From Phoenix dactylifera (Eukaryota > Streptophyta > Magnoliopsida > Arecales > Arecaceae), in NCBI RefSeq assembly GCF_009389715.1, contig NC_052401.1, forward strand, positions 1,352,843 to 1,416,842: a DNA stretch of 64,000 nt, written 5' to 3'. A program made the translations under genes and the position numbers. This document shows, in pieces, positions 15,001-27,700 of the stretch; positions within the stretch are counted from its first letter, which is position 1, and the number at the start of each line of letters is the position of its first letter. The notes beneath the pieces are model-generated. The model did not search any database, was not told the DNA's origin, and saw only the letters and a program-made list of their open reading frames with translations.

Positions 15001-17694
15001 AAAGATTTGTTATCTATTACCCTGTCAGTTCACAACAGAAACTAAATAAGGCAAAGAAAAGATAATGACAACCTAGAAAGGGTAGCATATGATAGTGTGG
15101 ATAGAATCATTTTCATGAATTTTAATTAAAATTTCAAAACAGGCTACATGTCAATGATCAAAGACTGCCTGAAAAGAAGGAAAGAGAAAAAGAAAAATTT
15201 ACTTGCAAATATCGCTTGAGCTTTCCATGGTACACACACAAATACATACATATATACACATGCATAAACCTATGTATGTACGAAGCTTCACTTTGAGCAT
15301 GATCACAGAAATAATAGCTAAGACTAAATGGCTTCAAGATTTAACAGCCAAAAATAACTAATTTATTAATGTGGCAAAGTGGCAATCTGGAACATGATAC
15401 ATCATCTGAAGTAGTTGGATGGATATATGAACTGAAACATTCAATTAAATTCTAATAAGAGCAACATTTTAGAATTGAATGCATCCAAAAGCACAACTGG
15501 GGTTCCAGAGCTCGGGGGGAAGCAATTCAAGGCTGAGAACATGAGTTAAGAAAGCCAAAAAAAAAAAGAACAAAATTATTGGCGATGACCATCCATGTAT
15601 ATGAAATGTTACCCTAGTCCCAGTGGATCTAAAACTTCCACTCCTCGAGGTAGGGATTGTAAATTGGTAAGCGCCTTCCGACCTAGTGCTGTCCCTTTTT
15701 GCTCTAAGCTTTGAGCAGGTGCTGCCCTTGTCTCGCGCATTTCTCGGACTCTGCGAGCAAGCTGGAAATAAGAAAAGATAAATAGATCATTCATCTTTCA
15801 CCTTATCAGTCATGAATATATCATTGAGCAAAAATGAGAAGTTAAATTGCAAATCCGCTAGCATAGATGCTACTCAGAATGGATCATAAATGATGCAAAA
15901 GATACCAAAAAGAACAGTGAAGATCTTGACAGTGCAGAGATACTGAAGGACCGGACAGGAGTTAGTGATAACAACCACTGCTTGTCCTTAATAAGTAAGC
16001 ATCAGAGCCTTTTAAGGTTTAAAATATCATACTAATACACTACACCAGCCTAAATTTACAAGTATAGCTTACTGGCAATAAATACTAGTAATATACCAGT
16101 GAACTTGTTGATGTTTAATTTACCGTTACAGAAAACACAATTTATAAGTTCACCGATATTCTTACACTGAAAGCAGGTTAGCTGTTTGATTGAATGACCA
16201 GAAATTTAACCAAGCCAATTACAACACATGAACCAAACCAAATTCTAAACGGGGCATATACCAAATTCATGATCACTGTTAATAAGTCAAAAAACATCAA
16301 GATGCCACCCAACCATTGTGGAAGCAGACCTTACAGTGGAAAAACAATTGGTGCACTTAGCACCTGCTAACTGTGCATAAGTTACTTCTTCTTTCCTACA
16401 AAAGTGCCAGTTGGCACGTCCTTCTTCGAGACGGAATCAGCTAGTTGATCCCTTTTTTTCTAAATCACATCAGCCAGCTGATTCACTTCCTGTCAAGACA
16501 CATAACCCACTTCCTTCCTCAGGCTATTGATGGAATAGGGACTATGATCGTTAGCATGGAGAAAAACTATAATGTGGTGAAGAAAAATAAAGAACATATG
16601 CAATAATTATCAGCAGGAAATGTTGATAATTGCAGAAAAAATGTCAAATTATATGTATCTTGCTTACGCTTCCCCTGGAAAGCAAGAGAACAACAAAATT
16701 TTTAGCAAGATCCATGACAGAACTCTACATTGAATACCACTTTAATATAAACAAACACATTTGATACAGAGCTTCCAAAAACTCTTCAACATAATTCAAA
16801 ACAAATTCTGATGCACAGATCTCTTCAGCAGAAACAAACCAAGAAATTAGCTGAAACATGATGCCATAGTTCATTGAAAATTTATCAAGCGTGACTCCGA
16901 CTCATTAGCACAAACTGTTCGAAAGGAGACCAGCAGCTGTTGTTACAAAAGACTAACGAGGTCCATGTCAGATTCGAGGACTAACCAATAAAAAGCAAGA
17001 GATGTGTTACTAAGGTCTAAGAACTCCTAAAAAGCCCATCTCAAAATCAAGAATTGGTCAATAAAAATGGGAGCATGCAATCCTAATAACTGCTCGCAAG
17101 TTCATCTTAAATTCAAGAACTTACCAATCAGAAACGGGAGCAAGAATTACCAAGAAATACTAACAAGTCCATCTCAAATTTAAGAATTCATCCATAAAAG
17201 TCGGGGCAAGAATGTGTCTGCCTCGATACAAGGTAATCCATTTTAGATTCAAAAGGACCAATCAATCAAGAACGGGGGGCGAATACCTCGGCCTCGTCGA
17301 CCTTCTTCCAGCTCCTCGGCTCGTCCCCGTCCCCATCCCCCTCGTCCCTCGAAGCCTTTCGCCCCCGATTCCGCTGCGGGGGCCCGCGATCCCTGGAGGT
17401 ATCCTCATCACCGGACGAGATACTGAGCAACTCGACCTCGGAGTCGTCGTCGTCGTCCGCGCCGCCCCTGCCCGGCCGGCGCTGTCCCTTGCCCATGGCG
17501 GCGCCGCCCCTGGCATTAGGGTTAGGGTTCCCCTGGCCCTTCACCATGAAGGGCGGCGGCGGGGGGGCTCGGATGAGGTTGACGACGGGCTTCGAGGCCT
17601 TGGACGGCTTCTGGTAGCTCAAATCGCGCTCCGCCTGCTCCTTTAGAGCCATCTGGAGGAGCTCATCCTCGTCGATATCGCTATCGCTCGGCAT
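1..17694 (-). CDS. SEC5: Exocyst complex component SEC5 (5' fifteen exons; 3' end outside window)
   Basis: SEC5 is a subunit of the octameric exocyst, which tethers secretory vesicles to the plasma membrane. Start ATG is at 17694-17692. Coding exons by splice sites and reading phase: 17287-17694, 15613-15761, 14924-15021, 13079-13273, 12836-12963, 12564-12722, 9836-9940, 9305-9379, 9050-9187, 8459-8641, 7064-7219, 5542-5668, 5244-5454, 3484-3599, 3146-3386. Phases agree at every junction, giving about 829 codons with no stop. The N-terminus (MPSDSDIDEDELLQMALKEQ) and an acidic DDDDDSEVELLSISS stretch match plant SEC5. Further plant-SEC5 blocks are FDPKVFLSRVHQ (near residue 228), NFDCFVSCKTTID, QAEKIRSVQGMLQRFRTLF, LEPDSDPLWYYLNIQ, LLIVLSNIGYCKDEL. 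Roughly 250 C-terminal residues expected for the family are not found between 1 and 3145, so intron 15 runs past the window edge. Identity is from recalled family similarity; exon ends are by eye. Confidence 0.93.
1205..1700. repeat. GA/CT-rich low-complexity tract with inverted modules
   Basis: The plus strand is GA-rich to about 1390, then switches to CT-rich. The module GGGCTTTCGAGCCCCCTCTC occurs at 1274 and 1387. Its reverse complement lies around 1423-1442 and 1546-1575, so the tract can fold back on itself. All ORFs here are long R/E/G or P/S/L repeats with no domain. Confidence 0.75.
1711..2110. repeat. Two direct ~200-bp GTACCGG modules
   Basis: Copy A begins at 1711 (GGTGCACCGTACCGG) and copy B at 1941 (GGTACACCGTACCGG). 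Both continue through an ACC(G)ACCAGCTCTT segment, a CCGGAG-CGGA(G/A)AAGAAGA segment and AGGAGAGGCCTCCGCCGCCCA. Copy A holds extra CCGGTCGCCTACCGG sequence. Part of the module returns inverted near 2338-2425. The copies lie within the composite element at 1102-2605. Confidence 0.7.
3738..3915. mobile_element. hAT-like MITE, SEC5 intron 13
   Basis: A 178-bp insertion begins CAAGGTTCGCCGTCTCGGTA and ends GGTACGGCATACCTTG, so the termini are inverted repeats. It is flanked by GGCACTAT (3730-3737) and GGCACTAC (3916-3923), an 8-bp duplication with one mismatch, as hAT transposases make. The interior is rich in GGTACC/CGGTAC and has a T-run. It is too short to encode protein, so it is non-autonomous. 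Confidence 0.75.
4467..4517. repeat. (CA)n microsatellite
   Basis: Two ACAC runs are separated by ATAGATAGATAAATATGGAC within SEC5 intron 13. This is a simple repeat. Confidence 0.8.
6626..6795. mobile_element. hAT-like MITE, SEC5 intron 11
   Basis: A 170-bp insertion begins CAAGGTGCACCATCTTGGTA and ends ACAGCGAACCTTG. It is flanked by TCCCAAAG (6618-6625) and CCCCAAAG (6796-6803), an 8-bp duplication with one mismatch. The interior is rich in GGTACC and CGATATGG-type words shared with the copy at 3738-3915. Non-coding. Confidence 0.75.
9941..12563. other. SEC5 intron 6, no recognised element
   Basis: This 2.6-kb AT-rich intron lies between the exons ending PSH and starting VGILKRV. The small ORFs on both strands lack recognisable domains. 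I see nothing else in it. Confidence 0.6.
13274..14923. other. SEC5 intron 3, no recognised element
   Basis: This 1.65-kb AT-rich intron is bounded by canonical GT-AG sites on the minus strand. No coding exon or clear transposon was seen. Confidence 0.6.
15762..17286. other. SEC5 intron 1, no recognised element
   Basis: This 1.5-kb first intron separates the acidic N-terminal exon (ends VDEAE) from LARRVREMRETR. It is AT-rich and non-coding. Family members also read E-LARKVR at this point, which supports the junction. Confidence 0.7.
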
Positions 17695-17712
17695 CTCTTC
17701 TTCTCGCCTTTG

Positions 17713-17716
<4 letters not shown>

Positions 17717-17743
<27 letters not shown>

Positions 17744-17745
17744 TT
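17717..17745 (-). repeat. (GA)n microsatellite in SEC5 5' leader
   Basis: A near-pure CT run on the plus strand, about 29 bases, lies 23 bases upstream of the SEC5 start codon. On the coding strand it is a GA-rich leader, a common feature of plant 5' UTRs and core promoters. Any role in expression is inference. Confidence 0.7.
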
Positions 17746-20700
17746 CGCTTCCGGTTTTCTTTCTTGCCCTCTGCCCAGATCTGGCGGTGGCTTCCAAGAA
17801 TGGAGAAAAAAAATGAGAGAAACTGGGGTCGGAGCACTCGCGTTAGTTTAAACGCGCTTTGGTTCGCCTGGCAGTCCTGAGTGGGTCCCCTGTGGTTTCT
17901 CGACTGGTCGCCTGCCTCGGGCCTCGCCCACTATGACCAAAAAGGCTTACATTTATTGGCGGTGGTGTGATTCGTGCAGACTCCCCCCGCTGTTTTCGAC
18001 TTCTCAGAAGGGACGGTGGATTTTGCGCTGTTGTATGAATTTTACAAGGGCTGGAGGAGGAGGGATGACGACAGACATGAGGTGTCTGGTCCAATGATGC
18101 GACCTGGTTTAAATATTTTAGATTTTTTTCAGAAATATTTTTCTAAAAATTAAATTTATTAAAATATTTTTTAAAAATTTATATTCATTTCCGTATCCCA
18201 TGAAATACTATTTTCTATAAATATTTTCAATATAACAACTCTTCAAATACTATTAATAAAAACTATACTTATTTTATATAAAAATAAAATAAACTTTTGC
18301 AATTATTTTTTTTTTATTATAGTCCTCTCATAAATATTTTTTTACATAACTATCATTAAAAATATTTTAATTATTTTTTTTATATATCTGCCATTAAAGA
18401 TATTTCGTGCCTCCACTGCATCAAGACCGCCTCCTTTCCACCCCTCATATTCTCCTCCCAGTTCTATCTCATTAGTTTTATTCAACTTTATTGAGTCAAA
18501 TAACTTTTTGAGCATCCAAATAAATCCCTAACAACGAAGAATATATTTGGCATTTCAGAAAAGCGAAAAACACTTAACTTTACACTTATTGGATTTTGAT
18601 CTGATTAATACTATTGGCGAAAGAGAGACCATATGGCTTTTCTGGATTGATGGGGAATGAATATTGTTTGACATAAAATTATTCAAATATTTAGATTAGA
18701 ACTATTCAAGCTATTCACACTGGGTGGTGACGGTAAGCAAGCGGGATCTTCCAAGAAGAAGAGAAATGGCGCCTCCAATGGTCCAGCCGCTTGTTCCGTG
18801 AGTTTTTTATAAAGAAGAAAGACTAGGAGGCCTATTTCACCAAACAAACCGGAGAACAAAGCACCCTTCTTCTCCTCCTCTCTCTCGTCTAACATTTCTG
18901 GTAACGATCTTTTCTTCCTCCACTTTTATTGGATCAAGACAGTGCATTTTTTACGATTTGATGTTGGTTTTTAGACTCTTAAAGCTTAAAGTCTCTCATT
19001 TTTCTTTTTTTAATTATCATTTTAAAGATCAAGAATTCTTGCTGCAATATTGTCCTATAAATCTTCTAAAGGATCGCCCATTTCTCCACGAACTATTTAG
19101 GCTTTTTCTTAAAAAAAATGAAAAGATCGTGCATGGGCTCCATCCGTAGTTTAATTCCTTTGGTTGGAGGATTTTTTTTTTTTAAAGTAAGAGTTGATAA
19201 ATTATTCTAAGCGGATCATTTCTAAGCTTAGATAATATTTCATGGATGGGTATTTTATATACCACCTTTTTTTTTCTTTTTTTTTTTGGTGGTTATATAC
19301 CACCCTTTGAATTTGATTCACTATATTAATTTTTGATTAATTATATTCAAACTTCAGTCCAAAATGCCTTACGGAGATGAGAGATATCAATCATAGTAGT
19401 TTCTAGTAACTGCAGCATTGCTGGACAACTCAATCCCCTCTTGCTAAATAATTGCCACGCCATATTGAAAAAAAATAGTGACTCTAAACTCATATAAGTA
19501 TTCTAGGCAACATTTGGCATCATTGGCAAAAAAAAAAAATATATTTTTATTTTTTATTTGTTTTTTTACAGCAAAAGTCGACTACGAGAGAGATTGAAGG
19601 GGAATATGGCTGGCAACATGGTTGGAGATGAGGAAGAGCCCAACATCAGCGAAGAAATAGTCGAAAGAGTGGTAAAAAAAAAGAGAGTGGAGATGGGGCC
19701 GGCAACACAGGTGAATATAAGAGATAGCTCAGCGTCGGGTGGAGAGATAGCCAACGAGGCCTGAGAAGCTGATGGGGCTGAGGAAGAGATCGAGCAGAAG
19801 AAAAGAAGTCGCGAGAAGAAGGGTGAAAACCCATTAAAAAAAATAAAAGTTGAAATTTTTACTTTCATATTTTCCATAAATAATAAAAGTTGTTTAAAAA
19901 TAAATAAAAATATAGCAATCTAACATATTTTTTACATCAGATTCCATGTTTCTATTTTTTTTAAAAATAAAATAGAGAAGAGTATTAAATAAGGCTTGTT
20001 GCTTTTTCTTTGACTGCTTGAAAATTGCCTGGCTTCTCTATCCTTTTTGAACTTCAAACTTGAAAAAAAAAATGAATAAGTCTAAAAAATTTCGACAAAA
20101 AATTGATCAAGAGTAGTCCAGACAAAATTGGAACATTTTCAAGCCAAACACAGTTTTAGTTCTTATTAAACTAGAATGGCAAAGACAAAGTCAATTACTA
20201 AGGATTTGCGGGGCATGGACATTATATACAAATCGAGTTTCAAACCCTTATTCAAAGCGCAGTATTTATGATAACTTAGAAAAATCACTCAATGAGGTCT
20301 TCCACCACATAATTCACAATGCAAATATAAAAGGAGCAATAAGAATACAACACACTGCTTGAGTGATTTTTTGAATTACAACTTTGAATCACTGAAATAT
20401 TTTTGTTATTCAAAAGAGGACCATATCGACTAATAGTTAATGGTCTTTTTTTTTAATACATAGAATGCAATGATCGATATCTTTTATCTTACGATGCTAG
20501 ACATTTATTCTCTCACTTACAAGCAACCTTGTTATCGTTTTAAACCAATAATTAAAATGATCGTCTTATACTATCAAAATAATTGTTTCGATGATTTCAG
20601 ACCCTCCACTACATTATATATTTTAAAGTAATGGAAAACTATAACAAGCTATTTAGTATTACAATAGACCATTATAACAAAAAATAACGGTTATTATTTG

Positions 20701-21744
20701 CATCTGCATTGCTCCTCTAAATAAAATAGCATTTTTATAGAGAGAAAAATAGGGCCCCTACCATCTAAAAACTCTAAGTAGACTAACAATTTTTAAACTT
20801 TACTTTTTTTCAAACACATTTCTACACTATTTGAAAAAATATTAGTTTAATATTAAATAAACAATGATTTGAAAAATAATGTTTTTTTTTTCTATTATTG
20901 CATATAATTTTCATTACAACAATGTTATAACAATTATATGTTTTATACAAAATTACTCCAATTAAAATATTCATCATTTTCCATGCCTAAGTGGCACCCT
21001 TGTTTGAGCAATGAGTATGACAGCATGACACAATGCAATTACCAACTGAGCCCAGAAACCCACATGACATGTGGGGATTGGTGCCACTGAGAGGGCGCCA
21101 CATCAGATTGGACACTTTTGGTGATGGATCTGCGTTCTTTAACATCATTCCCCGACTTATTCCTGACAGAACAAGTAGTTAATGTTATACTCCCGCAGGC
21201 ATCCAAGTGTTAGCTGTACGTTCTGACCGGCTCCACTTGAAAGAAACCCCATCACCTTGCCTCGTTACGGACAAACTACCCTCATCAAACGGCCATGTTC
21301 CGCTTACTTACACGTAATCAATCAGATGGACGGCTGGGGATGGTTGTAATTAACACAAAGTTTTAGTGCGTTTAGGGGTATTTTAGTAAATCTGTTCAAC
21401 CGAGTGTGAGGGAAAAAGGCTCCCCCGTAAGTGGCGCACCCTTGGCTGTAATTAACTCCCCGATGCTCTCTCGCCTCCTCCTCCGCCTCCCGTCGCCTGT
21501 CCAGTCTCCGCCTCAACGAACCCTCGCCGCCTAATTCCCTCCTCCCGTAGGTTCCCAGTCTCGATCCCAATACCAACCCCTTTTCGAATCAAATTCCATG
21601 ATAGATACAGTCCGATCGATACGAGGATTGATCTCCTTCTGGTTCGGTCTCTCGAGGCGTTCTAATTCGATCCATCGGAACCCTAGATTTCGATTCCCTA
21701 GGGTCCGGTTGTGATTCTGTGGATTGTAGGTGGTATCGTTTCCC
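17746..21744. promoter_or_regulatory. Shared divergent intergenic region SEC5 / MINDY
   Basis: About 4 kb separates the start codons of SEC5 (minus) and the MINDY gene (plus), so both promoters must lie here. Positions 18110-18410 are extremely AT-rich with T- and A-runs. At 19558-19764 there is a small ORF with no domain I know. From about 21400 the sequence becomes GC-richer, as expected for the MINDY leader. No TATA box or other element could be assigned with confidence. Confidence 0.5.
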
Positions 21745-24700
21745 ATGGCGGATCGCGAGGATGAGGAGCTTCAGATGGCACTGCGGATGAGCCTCCAGAG
21801 CTCGCCGCCAGAGGCGAAGCGAAGCAAACCGAGGGAGAGCCCGGAGGAGTCGGTGGAGGCTCGGAACCGGAGGTTGCAGAGGGAGCTGCTGGCGTCGGCG
21901 GCAGAGAAGCGGATCAGGGCTATGGAGAACAAGAGCGTTAGCCTTGCGCGACCGGTGGGCGCGAGGGAAGAGGCGGTGGACAAGATCGCTGCGGCGGCCG
22001 CGGGGCCCGCGGTGCCGAAAGCCGAGGTGGGGGGTCCGCTGGGGGGAAGGTGGAGGAGGTAGAGCGCACGGGTTTGGATTCTGGGGAGGAGCTGTCGCCC
22101 TCGGACGCTGACCAGCTGTTTCTGATGGTATTTGGGAGTGGCGTGTCGAGGGATGTGCTGGTACAGTGGAGCAATCAGGGTATCAGGCGAGTCTAACTGG
22201 TCTATCTGTCAAAGTTTACTCTCTTTTTTTCATTTTTTTATTAATTTTCAGTCATTTTTCCAGTCTTTCGTTTCTCTCTGCTAAAAGATTTTTTCATGTT
22301 TTATTATCTTTTAGTATGGGCATGGAAATTCAGTATATAATTTCACCACTTTTTTTTTAAAAAAAATAAAGAATGCAAATTTGTCTTGACTCTTTGATCT
22401 CTAAGTAATTTTCCGTGAACCAGGAAATAATATATGAAAGTTTTCTTTTTCATTTTTATTTTCGTCGGTCATTGGTGTTAAAGGAAAACCCAGAGGGACA
22501 TCATCTACACCATGAACACTTCAGAGTTATACTATTTATAATGTCACTGGGTTCACATTCTGTTGGAAGGCTTTCAAGCGAAAAAAAGAAAATGGTGATG
22601 GATGACCTTAGCTTCTGCTGTCTTCATATTATGAGAAATTATTAAATTAAAATTTGATAGTCATGGATGATTTTAATCGAATTTATCATGTCCTGATAAG
22701 AACTTATGATGCACTTCTGATGGACTATGCTAGTACTTACAATGAATTCTGAACAGCTTAACTCAGTACGAATACTGGTTTTTTAAACTCCAGTCCTTGA
22801 ACTAATTGATACTTCAGTCCATCTCCTGCTCCTCATTGCATCATCAAATGTGATTAGGATGCTTGGCTCTTTTTGGATAGTCTAGCTCCCATAGGGTGTC
22901 AGAGATGAGGGAACTTGGATGTATTGCAAACCTCGAACTAAGCAAAAAGGTCTGTGCATCTGAGCACTGGAGAGAGTACAAAGTCAGTTCAGTAGAATAA
23001 CGTTGCCATGTCATTTAGTGTATATGAAGATAGGATTATAGGAGGCGTTTGGAAAACATTTTTTTTAGTGGAGAGTTAACAGCTGTCAAAAATATTATGG
23101 TTGATTTGGAGAGGACGTATCTTTTTATAGTGATCCTGTGTCCTGTCGGATACAAAGTTTGGATAATGTTGAAGGAAATTATGAGGTCATAGGAATAGAC
23201 TTTGATATCTTACTGAATAATCAATGTGGGGTGTTTCTCCATTAGTGGTGCACCATATTTGATTTTGATTTAAGAGAGAATGGGACGATTTGGAGATTTG
23301 TGTGCTTTGTGTCTCACAACTGGGTCTGATAATTGTTGTATAAAGTCATGATGGATGAAATCATGAAGGTTGTCCATTAGGCTTTTAGGCTTTGGATAGA
23401 ATCTAAAGTTAAGTCACCACTGTGCCATCTACTACCAGTGATTTCCCCTTTTTTTAATGCACATTGCCATATGTATACTTTCTAGCACAAAATGGTATGG
23501 ATTTCAATGCTGGCAATGGAAAATCCTTTTGCTAAACATTAACCTTAAATATGCTCCATCCATAAAGCTTTTGCCTAAAAGTCAATCTAGTATTCATAGT
23601 GTTCATAACTAAAAAAATGTGTTACATCAAAATCATTTACTTGAAAAATTGAGCTATACTTATATGGCATTGATTCATATTCAAAGTTGAAGCTTGCAAC
23701 ATGGAACTCAAGATTCAAATTATAAGATTCTCATTTGAACTCTGGAATTTCAACATGATTAAGATAATTTGAGCCATATTGTAAGATTCAGATTTCTTAG
23801 TACAACTTTTAAGGGATGCTTGGCCTAATCGTTGTTGATTTTGGTAGTTGACTTGCTTGTGCTAAGGCAATGTTGGAAGCGAGGTTTGAAAACCGCTGAA
23901 TAGGACGACACAAGCAATAACACACCATTCCAATAGAAAACCAGTACCGGTACATAGTGCATCGGTATGGGTTGTAGCCTATACCATGTGTTTGTACCCA
24001 GTATCATACCAGTTCTCCAAAAAGTGGTACGCCCTCCAATACCGGGTTTTAAAACATTGGTTGGAAGTATTGACTTTAGGGGTTTGTTGATTTGTCATCA
24101 AAGTACTTGCTTCTCATTTAATATTGTGATGGGATTATATTATCACGTTCTAATTGAGTGAATTGTGGATTCTTTGGGGGCTTGGATTGTTGATTCTCGT
24201 TGTGCTTTGAACTTGATTAGAAGTCTTTAAATGGTTTCTTTCTTTCTGAAAGCAATGTTTACAATAAGTAGGCATTTGTGTTGATTTTTGGTAGAAGCAG
24301 GAAGTAACCATTCTTATGCTTATTACTTTTACTCTTCTAATTCAAATGTCCCATCCATGGTGTTGTACCATCAACGAGTCCTCTGCCTTTAATTACAGCT
24401 CTATGACCCAGGTCACACCTATCGTGACCTATCTTAGCAGGGTTAGTGTTTACCTGGGTCTGTTGGTATGACATCATACTAACAAATATCATTACCAACC
24501 AAGCTATAAAGCCATTTGTTATTAGAAGCACTGGATTTTTGCTTTTTGATCTGTAACCTGTCTAATAGTTTATTATTCAACCTTTTTCTAATTGCTTTAG
24601 AACTTCCAAATATTTTTTAATAATCCTTAAATAAACAAGTTATGAGAATTTATTGCATAGTACTAATGAACTCCTGACTTATATTTCCTTTATTTTGCTG

Positions 24701-27700
24701 ATTTTCTGTGAACTAATGCTTGTAGGTTTAGCTCCGATCCCGAAACATGCATAGGTCTGGTCCAGCATGAGGGAGGTCCTTGTGGTGTCTTGGCAACCTT
24801 ACAGGTAGTACTCTCTTTGCTTGTTGTTATACATGTGACGCTCGATTTCTGCTTCGCAATGACATTTTATTGCCCAACCTTATTGCATTTTGTCTATATC
24901 TTATGATTATTTTGTCTTTCAATAATTTTGTATTCCCTTATTTATTTGCCCTTGGATTGCTTAATCTTTGAGTTTTCTTTCCTGTGAATTTGCAAAAGAT
25001 GGCATACCCTGAATTTATAAGACGTTATGCTTGGAAAAAGTCAAAATTCTTTAGTTCAAATTCATTTGTTACCGGTACAAGGACACCTATATCTTGCTTA
25101 GTAACTTACTAGATGACCATATGGTTGGGTAATGCTTGCTTTTACAGTTTGTAGGTTCCATAGTGTATGTTAGTGCAAAACTTATTTAGTTCCTTTCTTA
25201 CTTGTGTTCCCCTGTCCCTTGTTTTATACTGATTTAGATAAAGATAACTATCTCTGTGATCATTTTTGCATTTATTGAAATTTTCTCTTATCCACATTTT
25301 TTACCTTTTTGAATGTTCTGCATAATTCCCTTGTCTTTCTTGCTAAGAGAACATGTTGATCTGCCTTTATGTTATGGATTTCATACTGTTTCGATCCTCT
25401 TTCCGACCTTTATGCTATGGAGTTGTTCTTAGATAACAATAACTGATATATGTCTATGAAACTTTAGCAGTATACTGCCTCCATTACCAACTGGCTTTTG
25501 AGTTGCTTCATAGCCTTTTGTTTTTAGTTTCCAATGCTTATTATGCCTATATCTGTTCCTGGAAATGTTTGCAAGTTTTCTAGAAGGTGTTGCCCAGTTA
25601 AGTACTGCTGCCATTTTATGTTTCCTTCTCGTTACCATTTGTTCTTTTACCTTTCACTGGACTAGCTCAGGCATGTGCAGGCATGTGTGATCAAATGGTA
25701 AGGTGGCCTTGTATGAAGCCCACAAAAGGACTATCACTGTTCCAGATTTGCATAACAATTCAGTTTATATAAAGATGTGGCTGGCAAGCAGATGTTCCAA
25801 TTGGCAACAATTTGCTGCAATTGGTTGTTGTGATGCAATCTCACCAAAATTTTATAAAGTTTTGTATGCATTTTAGTGGATTACGTGCTCATAGCATCTT
25901 AACTTTCAAATGTTGCTATTTGTAAGTTCAATGTAGAACATTGTGTAGCAGCGACTAGGGATGTGCTGAACTATTATTCTGTATAAGGACCCTTTTAGAT
26001 ATGCCTACTGGCTTTAAGCATTCTTTTCCTTTCCTAAGGTCCTTTCTTACATTAATTTTTCTCTTTGTCCTGCAGGCCTATGTCCTCAAATATCTTTTAT
26101 TTTTTCCAGATGATTTGGTTAAACTTGAAGCCAATAGTCCACTGTATAGTTTAGGTCAAAGGAGATTTTATCAAAGTTCATTTGCGGCAACTGATAATTT
26201 TGCATCTATAACTGATGATAGAAAGGAAAGGTGATTACTCTGCCCATAACAACTCTTATCTGACTGTAACCATATCTCCTTTGATTTTTAAGGATTGTAG
26301 TCATGCTTATTAAAGAACAAGTTGTTGCTAATTTGTTATTATATTCTTCTTTGAACTTGTTATTGTTTACTCTTTAGGGCTTTTTTTTGTCTTTACGGAT
26401 TCTATAGACCCATCAATTTGTTTTGTATGTATCATATAATGTCTCTGTTGGAAGTGATGATTTCCTTTTACATGAATATCAACGCTGATTCTGAGAAAAA
26501 CAAATTTATTTTCTCAGCCCGTCACTATTAAATTCAAAAAGCTGCAGGTTGTGAAAGATATTTTTTGACTTGAAATAATTGCAACAACATTCTCTATCAT
26601 ACTTGTAATGAGTTATCCGTTATGCTTTGCCTTTTGGATTCATGACAAAGAAATGAGAATACTGAAATTTTATCAAGATAGTTTCATTCTATTTTCGATA
26701 GTGTTATTTGACCTAACTGAAAACATGATGAACATGCATGGTTGAAAGTTGTAATGCAAAAAATGGTGAAAGAATACAAATAGGAGTGGTCTGTCTCACT
26801 GCTGCTTAGCTGTGATTTGGTCAAGGAGGGGACTACTAGGAAGAAAAGAATGATGGAACCACTAAGTGAGAAAGGAAGGTGTGTTTACATAGGAAAAAAA
26901 AGAAAGAGTAATGTACTAAAAAAAGGGAAGGAGAGAGCAATTGATGGTGGAAAACGAAATGAGATATGTATCTGCGAGGAGGTAGTGTGAGGAAAAAAAG
27001 GAAAGCAAAAATGGAAGGGAGACACATGAAGTTAATGAGAATTTTTCTTCGAAATAAAACTATGATTTCTTGATCTCATTTATTTTCTAAGCAAATTACA
27101 TATGGTATAGTTTTGACACTTAATGGTTACTTGGATGTTCTGAACTAAAGTTTTCAGTCTTAATACCAGATCCTGTATTTGTAGCTTATTGATATGGGTC
27201 AGGATAGTATGAGACACTCCCATACCGACACATGGTATGCTGCTAGTGGCGAGACAGTAGATATACCATATTGTTAATACAGTATTATTTTCAGTCCACC
27301 GGTATCTTATTGGGTCATTACAGTATGTCAGGTACTTGGTTGTATCGGTTCATACAGAAAACCTTGTTCCAGTCTTTGTTATGCCACTTGTCTTTTGGAC
27401 TTGTCGATATCACCTAGCCCAAATTGCTCCTTAACTGTCATCAAATCTAGTCTGCTTTTCAAATAAAAGCATTGCACTTATATGACATTTCTAACCCATA
27501 AACCATATAAAACCTTGAGGTGGTGACTAATTACAAAGTTTTTTTTTATTAAAAAAAACTCCTTAAAGTGGATCACCTTCAAATACAAGTGGAAAACTTT
27601 TTATTCTGAACATGCCATTGTAAAATAATAAAATGATAAAAGCAACCGAATGGTGCTTAGCCTAGCGGTGAGTAACCTCCTTTTTTAAAAGGTTTTCACT

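Noticed and set aside
17212..17646. 144-codon plus-strand ORF
   Set aside because: It is the antisense shadow of the GC-rich first SEC5 exon.
19558..19764. 68-codon ORF MFFYSKSRLRERLKG...
   Set aside because: No domain, no splice partner and A/T-run surroundings; it may be a relic of an insertion but I cannot support a gene.
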